A stretch of 64,000 nucleotides of DNA from Flagellimonas aurea. Lineage in GTDB: Bacteria; Bacteroidota; Bacteroidia; Flavobacteriales; Flavobacteriaceae. The translations under genes and the position numbers were made by a program. Where the stretch lies: NCBI RefSeq assembly GCF_017313785.1, contig NZ_JAFLNL010000006.1, forward strand, positions 186,001 through 250,000, in the 5' to 3' direction. The notes below the pieces were generated by a model, which was given only the letters and a program-made list of their open reading frames with translations, was not told where the DNA came from and ran no database searches. Below are positions 44,203-52,880 of the stretch, one piece after another. Each line of letters starts with the position of its first letter. Positions within the stretch are counted from its first letter, which is position 1.

Positions 44203-45159
44203 TTAGTCTGTACATTTTCCCATTAATTGAATTTTTTTGCTGCTCAGGAACTCATAGCTGATTCCCTTTTTCGCATAAACGATGCTTTCTAGGACGGCAC
44301 TCAACCTTTCGTTATTATAGGATGCGGTTAGATGGCAATCCCCTATGTTTTCATTATCCACTTCAAAGGTCACTCCATACCATCGCTCCAAAGTCTCGAG
44401 TACTTTGGAAAGTTCAGCATCTTCAAAATGAATGATACCATCTTTCCAATGTAGTAAGGCTGCGATATCAATTTTCTTCTTTGAAATGGACTTTGATTGC
44501 TTATCGAACACACCTTGTTCGTTTGGCATCAAGAAGATTTCCTTTTCCTTAGAAGCCACCTTTACTTTTCCCGTGGCTACGGTTACGGCCACTTGATTGC
44601 TTTCGGAATAGGTATTTACATTGAAAGATGTTCCCAAAACTGTGGTCTCCACCTCTCCAGATTTTATGATGAAAGGTTTATCAGGGTTTTCTGCCACATC
44701 AAAAAAGGCTTCACCATCCAACTCCACTACCCGCTTATCGGCTTCGAATAGTTTAGGGAACTTTATGGTACTGCCCGAGTTTAGGTACACTTCGGTGCCA
44801 TCGGCCAAAACCAGATTCAATTTTTGTCCCCAATCCGTACTTTTAGTTACCTCCTCGTAAGATTCCACTACCTCATGTTCTACAGTATTGGTGTAAATAA
44901 AATAATTGAGTCCCATTAACAGGGTGAGTGATGCGGCAACTTGTGCCCATTTTAGCAAAGGATTCCTTCTCTTGGAATTATTGATGCTTTTGGCCAGCTT
45001 TTGACCGATGCTGTTTTTATGCTTGGAGTTTTTAAATACGTTTTGATGATTCTTTGAGAGCAGTTTATAATCAAACTCTTCCAACAGAGATTCTTCCTCC
45101 TTGGTAATGGTACCATTGAGGTATTTCTTCATCAAGACTTTGATCTCATTTTCAGTCAT
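44203..45159 (-). CDS. FecR-family anti-sigma factor
   Basis: A 318-residue single-pass inner-membrane regulator. A short cytoplasmic helical region (about 1-65) that binds sigma is followed by one transmembrane helix (about 70-88) and a periplasmic FecR domain (GQKLNLVLADGTEVYLNSGSTIKFP, then FDVAENPDKPFIIKS and TTVLGTSFNVNTY). The C-terminal DUF4974-like part is FEDAELSKVLETLERWYGV. It lies between the ECF sigma gene and the STN-bearing susC, the canonical trans-envelope order. On ligand binding, susC is expected to trigger its release of sigma. Confidence 0.94.
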   Translation of the reverse strand: MTENEIKVLMKKYLNGTITKEEESLLEEFDYKLLSKNHQNVFKNSKHKNSIGQKLAKSINNSKRRNPLLKWAQVAASLTLLMGLNYFIYTNTVEHEVVESYEEVTKSTDWGQKLNLVLADGTEVYLNSGSTIKFPKLFEADKRVVELDGEAFFDVAENPDKPFIIKSGEVETTVLGTSFNVNTYSESNQVAVTVATGKVKVASKEKEIFLMPNEQGVFDKQSKSISKKKIDIAALLHWKDGIIHFEDAELSKVLETLERWYGVTFEVDNENIGDCHLTASYNNERLSAVLESIVYAKKGISYEFLSSKKIQLMGKCTD

Positions 45160-45280
45160 TGCACGTTCGTTACATCTACAAGTACCGGAAATGCACAGGG
45201 ACGCACATTCAAAAAATGCGGTTTAATGATTACTTAAACTTAACGGGCAGTGCTTAACCTTTAGCTAAAAAAGAAGTCGC

Positions 45281-45841
45281 TTAAAGGAACATTGACTTAA
45301 CAATGGAAAGGTCCTTACGAAGACGCCTAAGCGCAAAAGAAATCTGGTTTTCGACCGATCGATGGGAGATATTGAGCTGGTTTGCAATCTCTTTATTACT
45401 GATATTGTGGATTCGGCTCAACCTAAAAACTTCCTGACACCGTTGCGGAAGATTGGCCATACTCCTATCGATACGTTTTGAAAGTTCGAGCACATCTTCT
45501 TCCTGTTCAATTTCGGAGACCACACAAATAGAATCGGCAACATCGATTTGTGTTTTGTTGAACTTTGTATCCCTTAATGAGTTATAACACTTATAGCGAA
45601 TAGCTTTGAACAAATAAGACTTGATGTTTTCCACCTCAATATGTTCCCTTCGCTGCCAATAATCTATCCAAATATCCTGAACAAGGTCCTTGGCAAGGGA
45701 ATTATTCATGATCAAGGAAGCTGCATAGGTATACATAGGCTCCCACAACATGGAAAACAACGAATTGAAGGCTTCCCTATCCGAGTCTTGGACACGAAGG
45801 GCAAGTTCTTGCTGCGCTTCATTTGTATGGGGGTGTTTCAT
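45281..45841 (-). CDS. ECF-type RNA polymerase sigma factor
   Basis: A 186-residue sigma-70 family factor of the FecI-like Bacteroidota group. Region 2 is seen in NNSLAKDLVQDIWIDYWQRR and SYLFKAIRYKCYNSLRD, and region 4 in LPQRCQEVFRLSRIHNISNKEIANQLNISHRSVENQISFALRRL. I chose the ATG at 45841 (MKHPHTNEAQ); the longer frame uses a TTG three codons upstream. It is 121 bp before fecR and probably drives susC and the phosphatase genes. Confidence 0.94.
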   Translation of the reverse strand: MKHPHTNEAQQELALRVQDSDREAFNSLFSMLWEPMYTYAASLIMNNSLAKDLVQDIWIDYWQRREHIEVENIKSYLFKAIRYKCYNSLRDTKFNKTQIDVADSICVVSEIEQEEDVLELSKRIDRSMANLPQRCQEVFRLSRIHNISNKEIANQLNISHRSVENQISFALRRLRKDLSIVKSMFL

Positions 45842-46006
45842 CAAAAGCAAATTTCATAAAAATATAAGTGGACAGATATTATGATTTTGTAAACTTTGTG
45901 CAAAGTCGAACCGGTCGTTACCCCAAAAACCAACCATCACAAAAAGCCATTAAATCCCTCTCCTTTTGTACAAAAAAATTATATTTGCACACTTAAAATT
46001 CCAAAG

Positions 46007-46090
46007 GCCCACGTGGTGGAATTGGTAGACACGCTACCTTGAGGGGGTAGTGTTCGTAAGGACGTGCTGGTTCGACTCCAGTCGTGGGCA
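46007..46090 (+). tRNA. tRNA-Leu (GAG)
   Basis: The acceptor stem GCCCACG (46007-46013) pairs with CGTGGGC (46083-46089), with A as the discriminator. The anticodon stem CTACC/GGTAG encloses the loop TTGAGGG with anticodon GAG at 46041-46043. The long variable arm (TGTTCGTAAGGACGTG region) fits class II tRNA-Leu. CCA is not encoded. Confidence 0.96.
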
Positions 46091-46095
46091 CAAAA

Positions 46096-46123
46096 AAAAA
46101 CCGCAATTGCTTGCGGTTTTTTT
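46096..46123 (+). terminator. Terminator after tRNA-Leu
   Basis: AAACCGCAA-TTGC-TTGCGGTTTTTTT: a 6-bp CCGCAA/TTGCGG stem (46101-46106 with 46111-46116), extended by A-T pairs, then seven T's. Confidence 0.88.
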
Positions 46124-46247
46124 GTTTTAATGCTCCTGTCAACACATTGAACGAGCGTCATTTTTTTACTTTCTGCTTTTTTACCTATTTTCCAGTTTAT
46201 TCCTAAATAATTGAAATTGTATAAACCTTTCTTAAAGTAACGTTTGC

Positions 46248-47348
46248 ATGGATACTCAAGTTTCACATGAAATTTCCATGTTTTATGGTTGGTGGCAGCT
46301 CTCTGTATGCTTGTTCGCTTTTCTTTCCTTAATGTCCATTTGGTACCATATTGGGAAAAAGCAGCACGATTATGGTCCGGTTTGGCTTGCTCTCTCCGTG
46401 TTGTGTTGGGCATTTTCGGGTCTAACTGAAATTGTGTTCAACAACACCCCAGCCTATTCACATTACAAAGACGGACTCACAAGTATGCTTTCATTGACCA
46501 ACAGTTTATTTATCTTAATGGCGCTGCCATGGTTCAAATACTTACCTGCACCTTTTACCCCGTTGATCAAGTCGAAATTATGGCCCCTTATCATAGGCAT
46601 CCCATTTGCTTTTGCCCTGTTTCCTACATTGTTCAAAATGTTCTTGGTACGTGAAGCCTATGTTATCAACGAACTGGATGTGGTTTATGCACTTTTGACC
46701 TTGATTTTCTTGGGTTTCGTACTTTGGGAATCTTTTATTAAAAGAAGATTGCTCTTATTGGGCGGGTTGGCCTTGATCACCATATTGGTCACCTTAATGG
46801 CACAGATTTATAAGTTAATGGACAACAACATTAATTTATTGTTGTTCTCGGCCATATTTAAAACCTCCTTGATCATGTTGTTTTTTGCCCTCGCACTGAG
46901 CTGGGTCAAAGAACTTACAGAAACCTTGATACCGGATCCATTCCAATTGAAAATAAAGTTTATCAAAAAGAAGACCCAAAAATCAACTACAATGGCCAAC
47001 TCCGTTTCCTTGATCGGGTTCCCTGGTGATAAGGACCGTATTGTACAACTAACACCTGCCCTATATCGCCTTTTCAAGGAATTTGCCCAGCGTAAAAAGG
47101 ACATGACAGATGGTTGGCTGGAAATAAAACCAAAAAACTTTGATGTCGCAAAAGACTATGACATAAGTGACCATAACGAGTTAAAAAGATTACTGGAAGC
47201 CATCCTTAATGGCCTTTTTGGCAAAAAGAACTGGACCAAGGACAAGCACTATGAGCCCCTAAAAGCTACATTGTTCGAGATGTCGGAAAATAGGGAAAGG
47301 AAAATTAGGCTTCGTATTCCAAAAGAGAACATACACATTGATTATTAA
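46248..47348 (+). CDS. Seven-helix membrane protein of unknown function
   Basis: A 366-residue protein I do not recognise. The first 220 residues hold about seven hydrophobic segments (near 14-33, 45-62, 78-96, 108-128, 142-160, 166-186, 198-218). A basic linker (FIKKKTQKSTT) leads to a soluble C-terminal domain of about 130 residues (VSLIGFPGDKDRIVQLTPALYRLFKEFAQ, then HYEPLKATLFEMSENRERKIRLRIPKENI), predicted cytoplasmic by positive-inside logic. The layout resembles 7TM sensory proteins with an output domain, but no known output motif was recognised. It stands alone between the tRNA and the AGCS symporter. Confidence 0.7.
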   Translation: MDTQVSHEISMFYGWWQLSVCLFAFLSLMSIWYHIGKKQHDYGPVWLALSVLCWAFSGLTEIVFNNTPAYSHYKDGLTSMLSLTNSLFILMALPWFKYLPAPFTPLIKSKLWPLIIGIPFAFALFPTLFKMFLVREAYVINELDVVYALLTLIFLGFVLWESFIKRRLLLLGGLALITILVTLMAQIYKLMDNNINLLLFSAIFKTSLIMLFFALALSWVKELTETLIPDPFQLKIKFIKKKTQKSTTMANSVSLIGFPGDKDRIVQLTPALYRLFKEFAQRKKDMTDGWLEIKPKNFDVAKDYDISDHNELKRLLEAILNGLFGKKNWTKDKHYEPLKATLFEMSENRERKIRLRIPKENIHIDY

Positions 47349-47457
47349 ATGGTTACATTGATTTTGTCTGACTTAGGATTACCGACATTTATAAATCCAT
47401 TCCGACAAAACGCTTCATAATTAAACCTAAAATCGAAATTCAGGCAAACTTTCGATT

Positions 47458-49074
47458 ATGGTCAACATACTTTACAACAACACTTTAGCTGTTTTTTCAC
47501 CACTATATTTTGTATCAGCATCCAATCAAGGACTGGATGAAAAGATCAATGATGCCTTTATGCCATTTGCTGTTTGGTGGGAGAATTTAATTTTGGCGGA
47601 AATTCCCCTATTCGGGCAAGGGATTCCATTGATTCTAATCATATTGATGGGAGGAGCATTGTTCTTCACTATTTATTTTGGTTTTGTCAACGTCCGTCAT
47701 TTCACCACTGCCATACAAGTGGTCCGGGGAAAATATGATGAACTCGAAAAAATCCGACCCGAGTTAAAACCACAGGTTCAAACGGTAGATGGTGATTTGG
47801 TAGATACAATAAAGGATGAAGGTCATTTAGGAGAAGTCAACCATTTTCAGGCATTGGCCACGGCAGTTTCGGGGACGGTGGGACTGGGTAATATTGCCAT
47901 GGTTGCGGTGGCTATTTCCTTTGGGGGACCCGGCGCAACATTTTGGATGATCCTTGCCGGTCTACTGGGCATGTCCACAAAATTTGTGGAGTGCACCTTA
48001 GGAGTAAAATATAGGGACATTGACGGTAAGGGAAATGTATATGGTGGCCCTATGTATTACCTCTCCAAGGGAATCGCGCAGAGGGGGTTTTCCAAACTAG
48101 GAAAATTCTTGGCCGTTCTATTTGCCATTTTGTGCGTGGGCGCATCATTTGGTGGAGGCAATGCATTTCAGAGCAATCAAGCAGCGGCCCAGATTATAGA
48201 AAATTTTGGCCTTACCGGAGATGCAACGGGCAGCATAATTGGGCTGGTTTTTGCTCTTTTGGCCGGAATCGTAATCATTGGCGGCATAAAAAGAATTGCC
48301 AAAGTTACCGAGAAAGTGGTTCCTTTTATGGCCATACTTTATGTGGGTGCCGCTATTTTCATAATTATTTCCAAGGTAGAATGGGTAGATGATGCCTTGG
48401 CATTGATCTTCAAAAATGCGTTTACACCCGAGGCCACCGTTTCCGGTGGATTTGTGGGTGTAATGATACAAGGCTTTAGGCGAGCGGCATTTTCAAATGA
48501 GGCCGGCGCGGGATCGGCCGCCATAGCACATTCAGCGGTGAATACCGCCTACCCTGCATCCGAAGGATTGGTAGGTCTGCTCGAACCTTTTATAGATACA
48601 GTTCTTGTATGCACAATGACGGCAATTGTCATCATTCTGTTCAATATGGACGGGGTATTTGTTTATGGAAATGTTGTGGATGGACAAGCTCTGCTATATG
48701 ATGGCAGCAGATTAGGTGGGGTCAATATTACTTCAATGGCCTTTGAAAACTCCATACATGGTTCTTCATGGGTATTGATGCTGGCCGTATGCCTTTTTGC
48801 GTTCAGCACCATCCTATCTTGGTCGTATTATGGATTACAGGCTTGGAAATATCTCTTTGGAAGAAGCAGAGCAATGGATCTTTCATACAAGATCATATAC
48901 TTAATGTTCACCGTTTTGGGCGCAGCCATTACTTTGGATGCCGTGATCAAATTTTCAGATGCCATGATATTGGCTCTGGTATTTCCCAACATGTTGGGCC
49001 TTTTTATACTGTTCCCCTATGTAAAAAGCGAATTCTCCTCTTATAAAAAATTGATTTTCAGAAAAACGAACTAG
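47458..49074 (+). CDS. AGCS-family alanine/glycine:Na+ symporter
   Basis: A 538-residue inner-membrane carrier with about 11 helices that imports alanine or glycine with Na+. Family signatures are ALATAVSGTVGLGNIAMVAVAISFGGPGATFWMI, GMSTKFVECTLGVKYR and FRRAAFSNEAGAGSAAIAHSA. The N-terminal 45 residues before the first conserved helix are typical. It is a monocistronic gene 109 bp after the unknown membrane protein. Confidence 0.93.
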   Translation: MVNILYNNTLAVFSPLYFVSASNQGLDEKINDAFMPFAVWWENLILAEIPLFGQGIPLILIILMGGALFFTIYFGFVNVRHFTTAIQVVRGKYDELEKIRPELKPQVQTVDGDLVDTIKDEGHLGEVNHFQALATAVSGTVGLGNIAMVAVAISFGGPGATFWMILAGLLGMSTKFVECTLGVKYRDIDGKGNVYGGPMYYLSKGIAQRGFSKLGKFLAVLFAILCVGASFGGGNAFQSNQAAAQIIENFGLTGDATGSIIGLVFALLAGIVIIGGIKRIAKVTEKVVPFMAILYVGAAIFIIISKVEWVDDALALIFKNAFTPEATVSGGFVGVMIQGFRRAAFSNEAGAGSAAIAHSAVNTAYPASEGLVGLLEPFIDTVLVCTMTAIVIILFNMDGVFVYGNVVDGQALLYDGSRLGGVNITSMAFENSIHGSSWVLMLAVCLFAFSTILSWSYYGLQAWKYLFGRSRAMDLSYKIIYLMFTVLGAAITLDAVIKFSDAMILALVFPNMLGLFILFPYVKSEFSSYKKLIFRKTN

Positions 49075-49094
49075 TCTTAAATTGATAAACAAAG

Positions 49095-49135
49095 GTTGAA
49101 ATATTCACAAATCATTTCCCAAATCGTTGAAATAT
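49095..49135. repeat. 10-bp direct repeat upstream of the carH-like gene
   Basis: GTTGAAATAT occurs at 49095-49104 and again at 49126-49135, 31 bp apart (about three helical turns), 85-125 bp before the start of the MerR-type regulator gene. Repeated boxes on one face of the DNA are what a multimeric regulator would bind. This is suggestive only. Confidence 0.4.
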
Positions 49136-49219
49136 ATAAGGAACAATCTAAATTTTATGATAAAAAACTAGGATGGCATCTTTTAAATTGTAAATTTGTT
49201 TAACGTTTAATTCAAAAAG

Positions 49220-50122
49220 ATGAACAGTGTAAAAACTTCCTTTAGTATTCGCGATATGGAGAACCTCTCCGGTATAAAGGCACATACCATTCGAATTTGG
49301 GAAAAGCGATATAACTTGTTCAGCCCAGAAAGAACCGATACCAATATCCGTACCTATAATCTTGAAAGTCTACAAAAATTATTGAACGTTACGCTATTGT
49401 ACAACAACGGCTACAAGATTTCCAAGATAGCCAAAATGGGCGAGGAAAAAATTCCTGTCCTGGTAAACGAGATTATTGCCGAAAAAAGTGAAAAAAGCCA
49501 TGCCCTCAACTCGTTGAAATTGGCAATGCTCAACTTCGATCAATCCCTTTTCCTTAAGACCTACAATAGCCTTATGGAAGAAAAGTCCTTTACACAGATT
49601 TTTAACGAGGTTTTTATACCACTATTGAACGAACTGGGACTATTATGGCAGACCAATACCATAAGTCCTGCACATGAGCATTTTATATCCAACTTGATCA
49701 AACAGAAAATCTACATCCATACCGAAAAACTTCAATTTGAAGCACCTACCAAAAAGGATGAGGTATTTGTCCTGTTTTTACCGGAGAACGAAATACACGA
49801 ATTGGGATTGTTATATATCAACTATCAATTGGCATTGCAAGGCTATAAAACCATTTATTTGGGACAGACCATGCCCATTGAAAGTTTGGAGGATTTGCTC
49901 AAATATTACAACAATATCAGGTTTGTCTCCTATTTTACCGTTGCTCCAACAAAGGATGAAATCGATGATTATTTTGAGCGGTTCCGTGAAGTACTGAAAA
50001 AATCCCCTGGCTCCAAACTCTATGTTTTGGGACATCAAATACAAGAAATTGGCGAGCAAAAACCTCTCGAGGGGTCCATTAGAATATTTAAATCCATTAA
50101 CCAATTGGTAGATATCCTCTAA
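49220..50122 (+). CDS. carH: CarH-like MerR regulator with cobalamin-binding domain
   Basis: A 300-residue regulator. A MerR-type winged HTH (5-75, FSIRDMENLSGIKAHTIRIWEKRYNLFSPERTDTN) is followed by a helical bundle (about 95-170) and a Rossmann-like B12-binding domain (180-300). The helical part carries Trp143-x9-Glu153-His154, the Wx9EH motif that caps adenosylcobalamin in CarH photoreceptors. The next domain carries Glu191-x-His193-x-x-Gly196, matching the lower axial His loop. Known CarH proteins repress carotenoid genes in the dark and release DNA in light. The gene lies 6 bp before crtI, as expected for a light-dependent switch of the crt operon. Cobalamin binding is inferred from motifs only. 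Confidence 0.88.
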   Translation: MNSVKTSFSIRDMENLSGIKAHTIRIWEKRYNLFSPERTDTNIRTYNLESLQKLLNVTLLYNNGYKISKIAKMGEEKIPVLVNEIIAEKSEKSHALNSLKLAMLNFDQSLFLKTYNSLMEEKSFTQIFNEVFIPLLNELGLLWQTNTISPAHEHFISNLIKQKIYIHTEKLQFEAPTKKDEVFVLFLPENEIHELGLLYINYQLALQGYKTIYLGQTMPIESLEDLLKYYNNIRFVSYFTVAPTKDEIDDYFERFREVLKKSPGSKLYVLGHQIQEIGEQKPLEGSIRIFKSINQLVDIL

Positions 50123-50128
50123 ACACAA

Positions 50129-51589
50129 ATGAAAAAAGTAATTGTCATTGGATCCGGTTTTTCTTCCCTATCCGCTTCTTGCTATCTGGCAAAAGCTGGG
50201 TTTGAGGTAGAACTATTCGAAAAGAACGATACTGTGGGCGGTAGGGCCAGACAATTGGTGAAGGATGGTTTTACTTTTGACATTGGCCCAAGTTGGTATT
50301 GGATGCCCGATATTTTTGATAAGTTTTTCGCCGACTTCAACAAAGAAACATCCGACTATTACCAATTGGACAAACTAAATCCGGCCTATAAAATTTTCTT
50401 TGAGGACGATACCATTACGATTGGCGATTGCATGGAAAAGATATGTGCCGAATTTGAGCGCATTGAATCCGGTAGCAGCAAGCATCTCAAACAATTCATT
50501 GGTGAAGCTCAGGAAAATTATGATATCGCCATAAACAAAGTTGTCCTAAGACCCGGGCTTTCACCATTAGAGTTGGTGACCAAGGAAACGGTACTAAAAG
50601 TTGACCAGTTTTTTAAAACAATTAGTCAACAAGTCCGTAAAAGGTTCAAAAACCCAAAACTAATTTCAACTTTGGAGTTTCCTGTACTTTTTCTCGGAGC
50701 AAAACCCAGCAAGACCCCTTCCTTCTATAATTTTATGAACTTCGCAGACTTTGGCCTGGGAACATGGCATCCAAAGGGGGGCATGTACGAAATCATCAAG
50801 GCGATGAAAAGTTTGGCCGAAGAATTGGGTGTAACCATTCACACCAATAGTCCCGCATCCCATATTTTGGTATCGGACGGTGACGTTTTGGGCATTCGAA
50901 GTAACGGAACCAATCATTTGGCCGATTATGTGGTCAGCGGTGCCGACTATCACCACTCCGAGACCTTACTGGACAAAAAATATAGGCAATACTCCGAGGA
51001 GTATTGGGACAGAAAGACCTATGCGCCTTCTTCTTTATTGTTCTATATTGGCTTTGACAAAAAGTTGATCAACATTGAACACCACAACTTGTTCTTCGAC
51101 ACGGATTTTGAGAAACATGCCCAAGAAATATATGACAACCCACAATGGCCCAGCAATCCATTGTTCTATGCCAATTTCCCATCGGTGACAGATGCATCCA
51201 TGGCACCAGAAGGCAATGAAACCGGTTTTTTTCTGGTACCGATCGCTCCGGGATTGGAAGATACACCTCAGCTCAGGGACCAGTATTTTGACATTGTGAT
51301 GGACCGATTTGAAAAATTGACCCATCAATCTGTAAAAAAATCAGTAATTTTTAAGGAAAGTTTCTGTGTAAACGATTTTGTGGAACAGTACAATTCCTAT
51401 AAGGGAAATGCTTACGGATTGGCCAACACATTGAGCCAGACCGCTTTTTTAAGACCTAACCTCAAAAGTAGCAAGGTAAAAAACTTGTTCTTTACCGGTC
51501 AGTTGACCGTACCCGGCCCAGGGGTCCCACCATCCCTGATATCCGGTAAACTGGTGGCTGATTTAATCATTAAAGAAGTTAACAAATGA
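50129..51589 (+). CDS. crtI: Phytoene desaturase
   Basis: A 486-residue FAD-dependent desaturase that converts phytoene to lycopene in successive steps. It has an N-terminal Rossmann motif VIGSGFSSLSASCYLAKAGFEVELFEKND, then GGRARQLVKDGFTFDIGPSWYWMP, and the C-terminal FTGQLTVPGPGVPPSLISGK region typical of CrtI. It starts 6 bp after the regulator gene and overlaps crtB by 4 bp (ATGA at 51586). Confidence 0.96.
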   Translation: MKKVIVIGSGFSSLSASCYLAKAGFEVELFEKNDTVGGRARQLVKDGFTFDIGPSWYWMPDIFDKFFADFNKETSDYYQLDKLNPAYKIFFEDDTITIGDCMEKICAEFERIESGSSKHLKQFIGEAQENYDIAINKVVLRPGLSPLELVTKETVLKVDQFFKTISQQVRKRFKNPKLISTLEFPVLFLGAKPSKTPSFYNFMNFADFGLGTWHPKGGMYEIIKAMKSLAEELGVTIHTNSPASHILVSDGDVLGIRSNGTNHLADYVVSGADYHHSETLLDKKYRQYSEEYWDRKTYAPSSLLFYIGFDKKLINIEHHNLFFDTDFEKHAQEIYDNPQWPSNPLFYANFPSVTDASMAPEGNETGFFLVPIAPGLEDTPQLRDQYFDIVMDRFEKLTHQSVKKSVIFKESFCVNDFVEQYNSYKGNAYGLANTLSQTAFLRPNLKSSKVKNLFFTGQLTVPGPGVPPSLISGKLVADLIIKEVNK

Positions 51590-52428
51590 AAACTATTTTT
51601 GACGATGTATCTTATCATTGCAGCAAGATTGTAACCAAATCTTACAGCACCTCATTCTCTATGGCCACAAAAATGTTGGCTCCTTCCATAAGGGCGGATA
51701 TTTATAACATTTACGGTTTTGTTCGTTTTGCCGATGAAATTGTAGATACCTTTCATGATTATGACAAGGCCAAATTGTTCGATGACTTTGAAAAGGATAT
51801 GGAGCAGGCCATTGCTGACAAAATAAGTTTAAACCCTATTCTAAATTCCTTTCAGGATACCTATCATAAATATGACATCCCACATCACTTGGTAGCGTCG
51901 TTCATGAAGAGTATGCGCATGGATCTGACCAAAAAAAATTATGAGACTTTTGATGAATATCGCGAATACATCTATGGCTCTGCTGATGTGGTGGGCCTGA
52001 TGTGCCTTTGTGTATTCGTTAAAGGGGACAAAGAAAAGTACGAAGAGTTAAAGGAATCCGCCATGGCTTTGGGATCTGCTTTCCAAAAGGTAAATTTCCT
52101 ACGCGACCTTAAGGCAGATTACGAAGATCTGAACAGGACGTACTTTCCCAACACCAATCTGTTGGAACTGGACGAGGAGTCCAAAAAACGCATCGTAAAC
52201 GAAATAAAGGCCGATTTTGCCCTTGGCTATTCAGGAATAGTGCAATTACCGGAACAGGCTAAATTTGGGGTATATACCGCATACTGCTATTACAAAAAAT
52301 TGCTTCAAAAATTGCAGAGCACCCCTCCTTTGGAAATTAAGAACACAAGAATTCGTGTGCCCAACTACCAAAAATTTGGTCTGCTGGCGCAATCTTATGT
52401 AAATTATAAACTACAACTGGTACAATGA
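51586..52428 (+). CDS. crtB: Phytoene synthase
   Basis: A 280-residue trans-isoprenyl diphosphate synthase that condenses two geranylgeranyl diphosphates into phytoene. The first Asp-rich motif DEIVD lies in YGFVRFADEIVDTFHDYD, the second in NFLRDLKADYEDLNRTYFP, and the YIYGSADVVGLMCL segment is conserved. It is coupled by ATGA overlaps to crtI upstream and crtZ downstream (52425). Confidence 0.96.
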   Translation: MKTIFDDVSYHCSKIVTKSYSTSFSMATKMLAPSIRADIYNIYGFVRFADEIVDTFHDYDKAKLFDDFEKDMEQAIADKISLNPILNSFQDTYHKYDIPHHLVASFMKSMRMDLTKKNYETFDEYREYIYGSADVVGLMCLCVFVKGDKEKYEELKESAMALGSAFQKVNFLRDLKADYEDLNRTYFPNTNLLELDEESKKRIVNEIKADFALGYSGIVQLPEQAKFGVYTAYCYYKKLLQKLQSTPPLEIKNTRIRVPNYQKFGLLAQSYVNYKLQLVQ

Positions 52429-52880
52429 AAGTAGCACTCTGGATATTAATTTTTTTGGCAACCTTCTGCTTTATGGAATTTATGGCTTGGTTTACCCATA
52501 AATATGTGATGCATGGTTTTCTGTGGAGTTTACACAGAGACCACCATAAAAAAGACCACGATTCATGGTTTGAGCGGAATGATGCCTTTTTTATCTTTTA
52601 CGCCATCGTAAGCATGACCTTATTCTATTTGGGCAGTTATACATCCTTTTGGTATGGTTGGCCCTTAGGTTTTGGTATTTTGGCCTATGGAATAGCTTAT
52701 TTTACCGTTCATGACATTTTTATTCATCAGCGCTTTAAAATGTTCCGCAATGCCAACAATTGGTATGCACGCGGTGTTCGAAGAGCCCATAAAATGCACC
52801 ACAAACATTTGGGCAAAGATGACGGGGAATGCTTTGGTATGTTAGTGGTTCCGTTTAAGTATTTCAAGAAGAAGTATTAA
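52425..52880 (+). CDS. crtZ: Beta-carotene hydroxylase
   Basis: A 151-residue membrane di-iron hydroxylase that adds 3-OH groups to the beta rings of carotenoids, giving zeaxanthin. The histidine clusters are complete: H25/H30 (HKYVMH), H37/H40/H41 (HRDHH), H96/H101 (HDIFIH) and H122/H125/H126 (HKMHH). It is the last gene of the operon. Its product needs beta-carotene, but no lycopene cyclase is in this window. It overlaps the 3' end of the convergent thioredoxin-like gene by 4 bp. Confidence 0.96.
   Translation: MKVALWILIFLATFCFMEFMAWFTHKYVMHGFLWSLHRDHHKKDHDSWFERNDAFFIFYAIVSMTLFYLGSYTSFWYGWPLGFGILAYGIAYFTVHDIFIHQRFKMFRNANNWYARGVRRAHKMHHKHLGKDDGECFGMLVVPFKYFKKKY

Noticed and set aside
46007-46250. 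tRNA-Leu as an integration site for a mobile element
   Set aside because: No integrase, direct repeat of the tRNA 3' end or phage gene is seen nearby.
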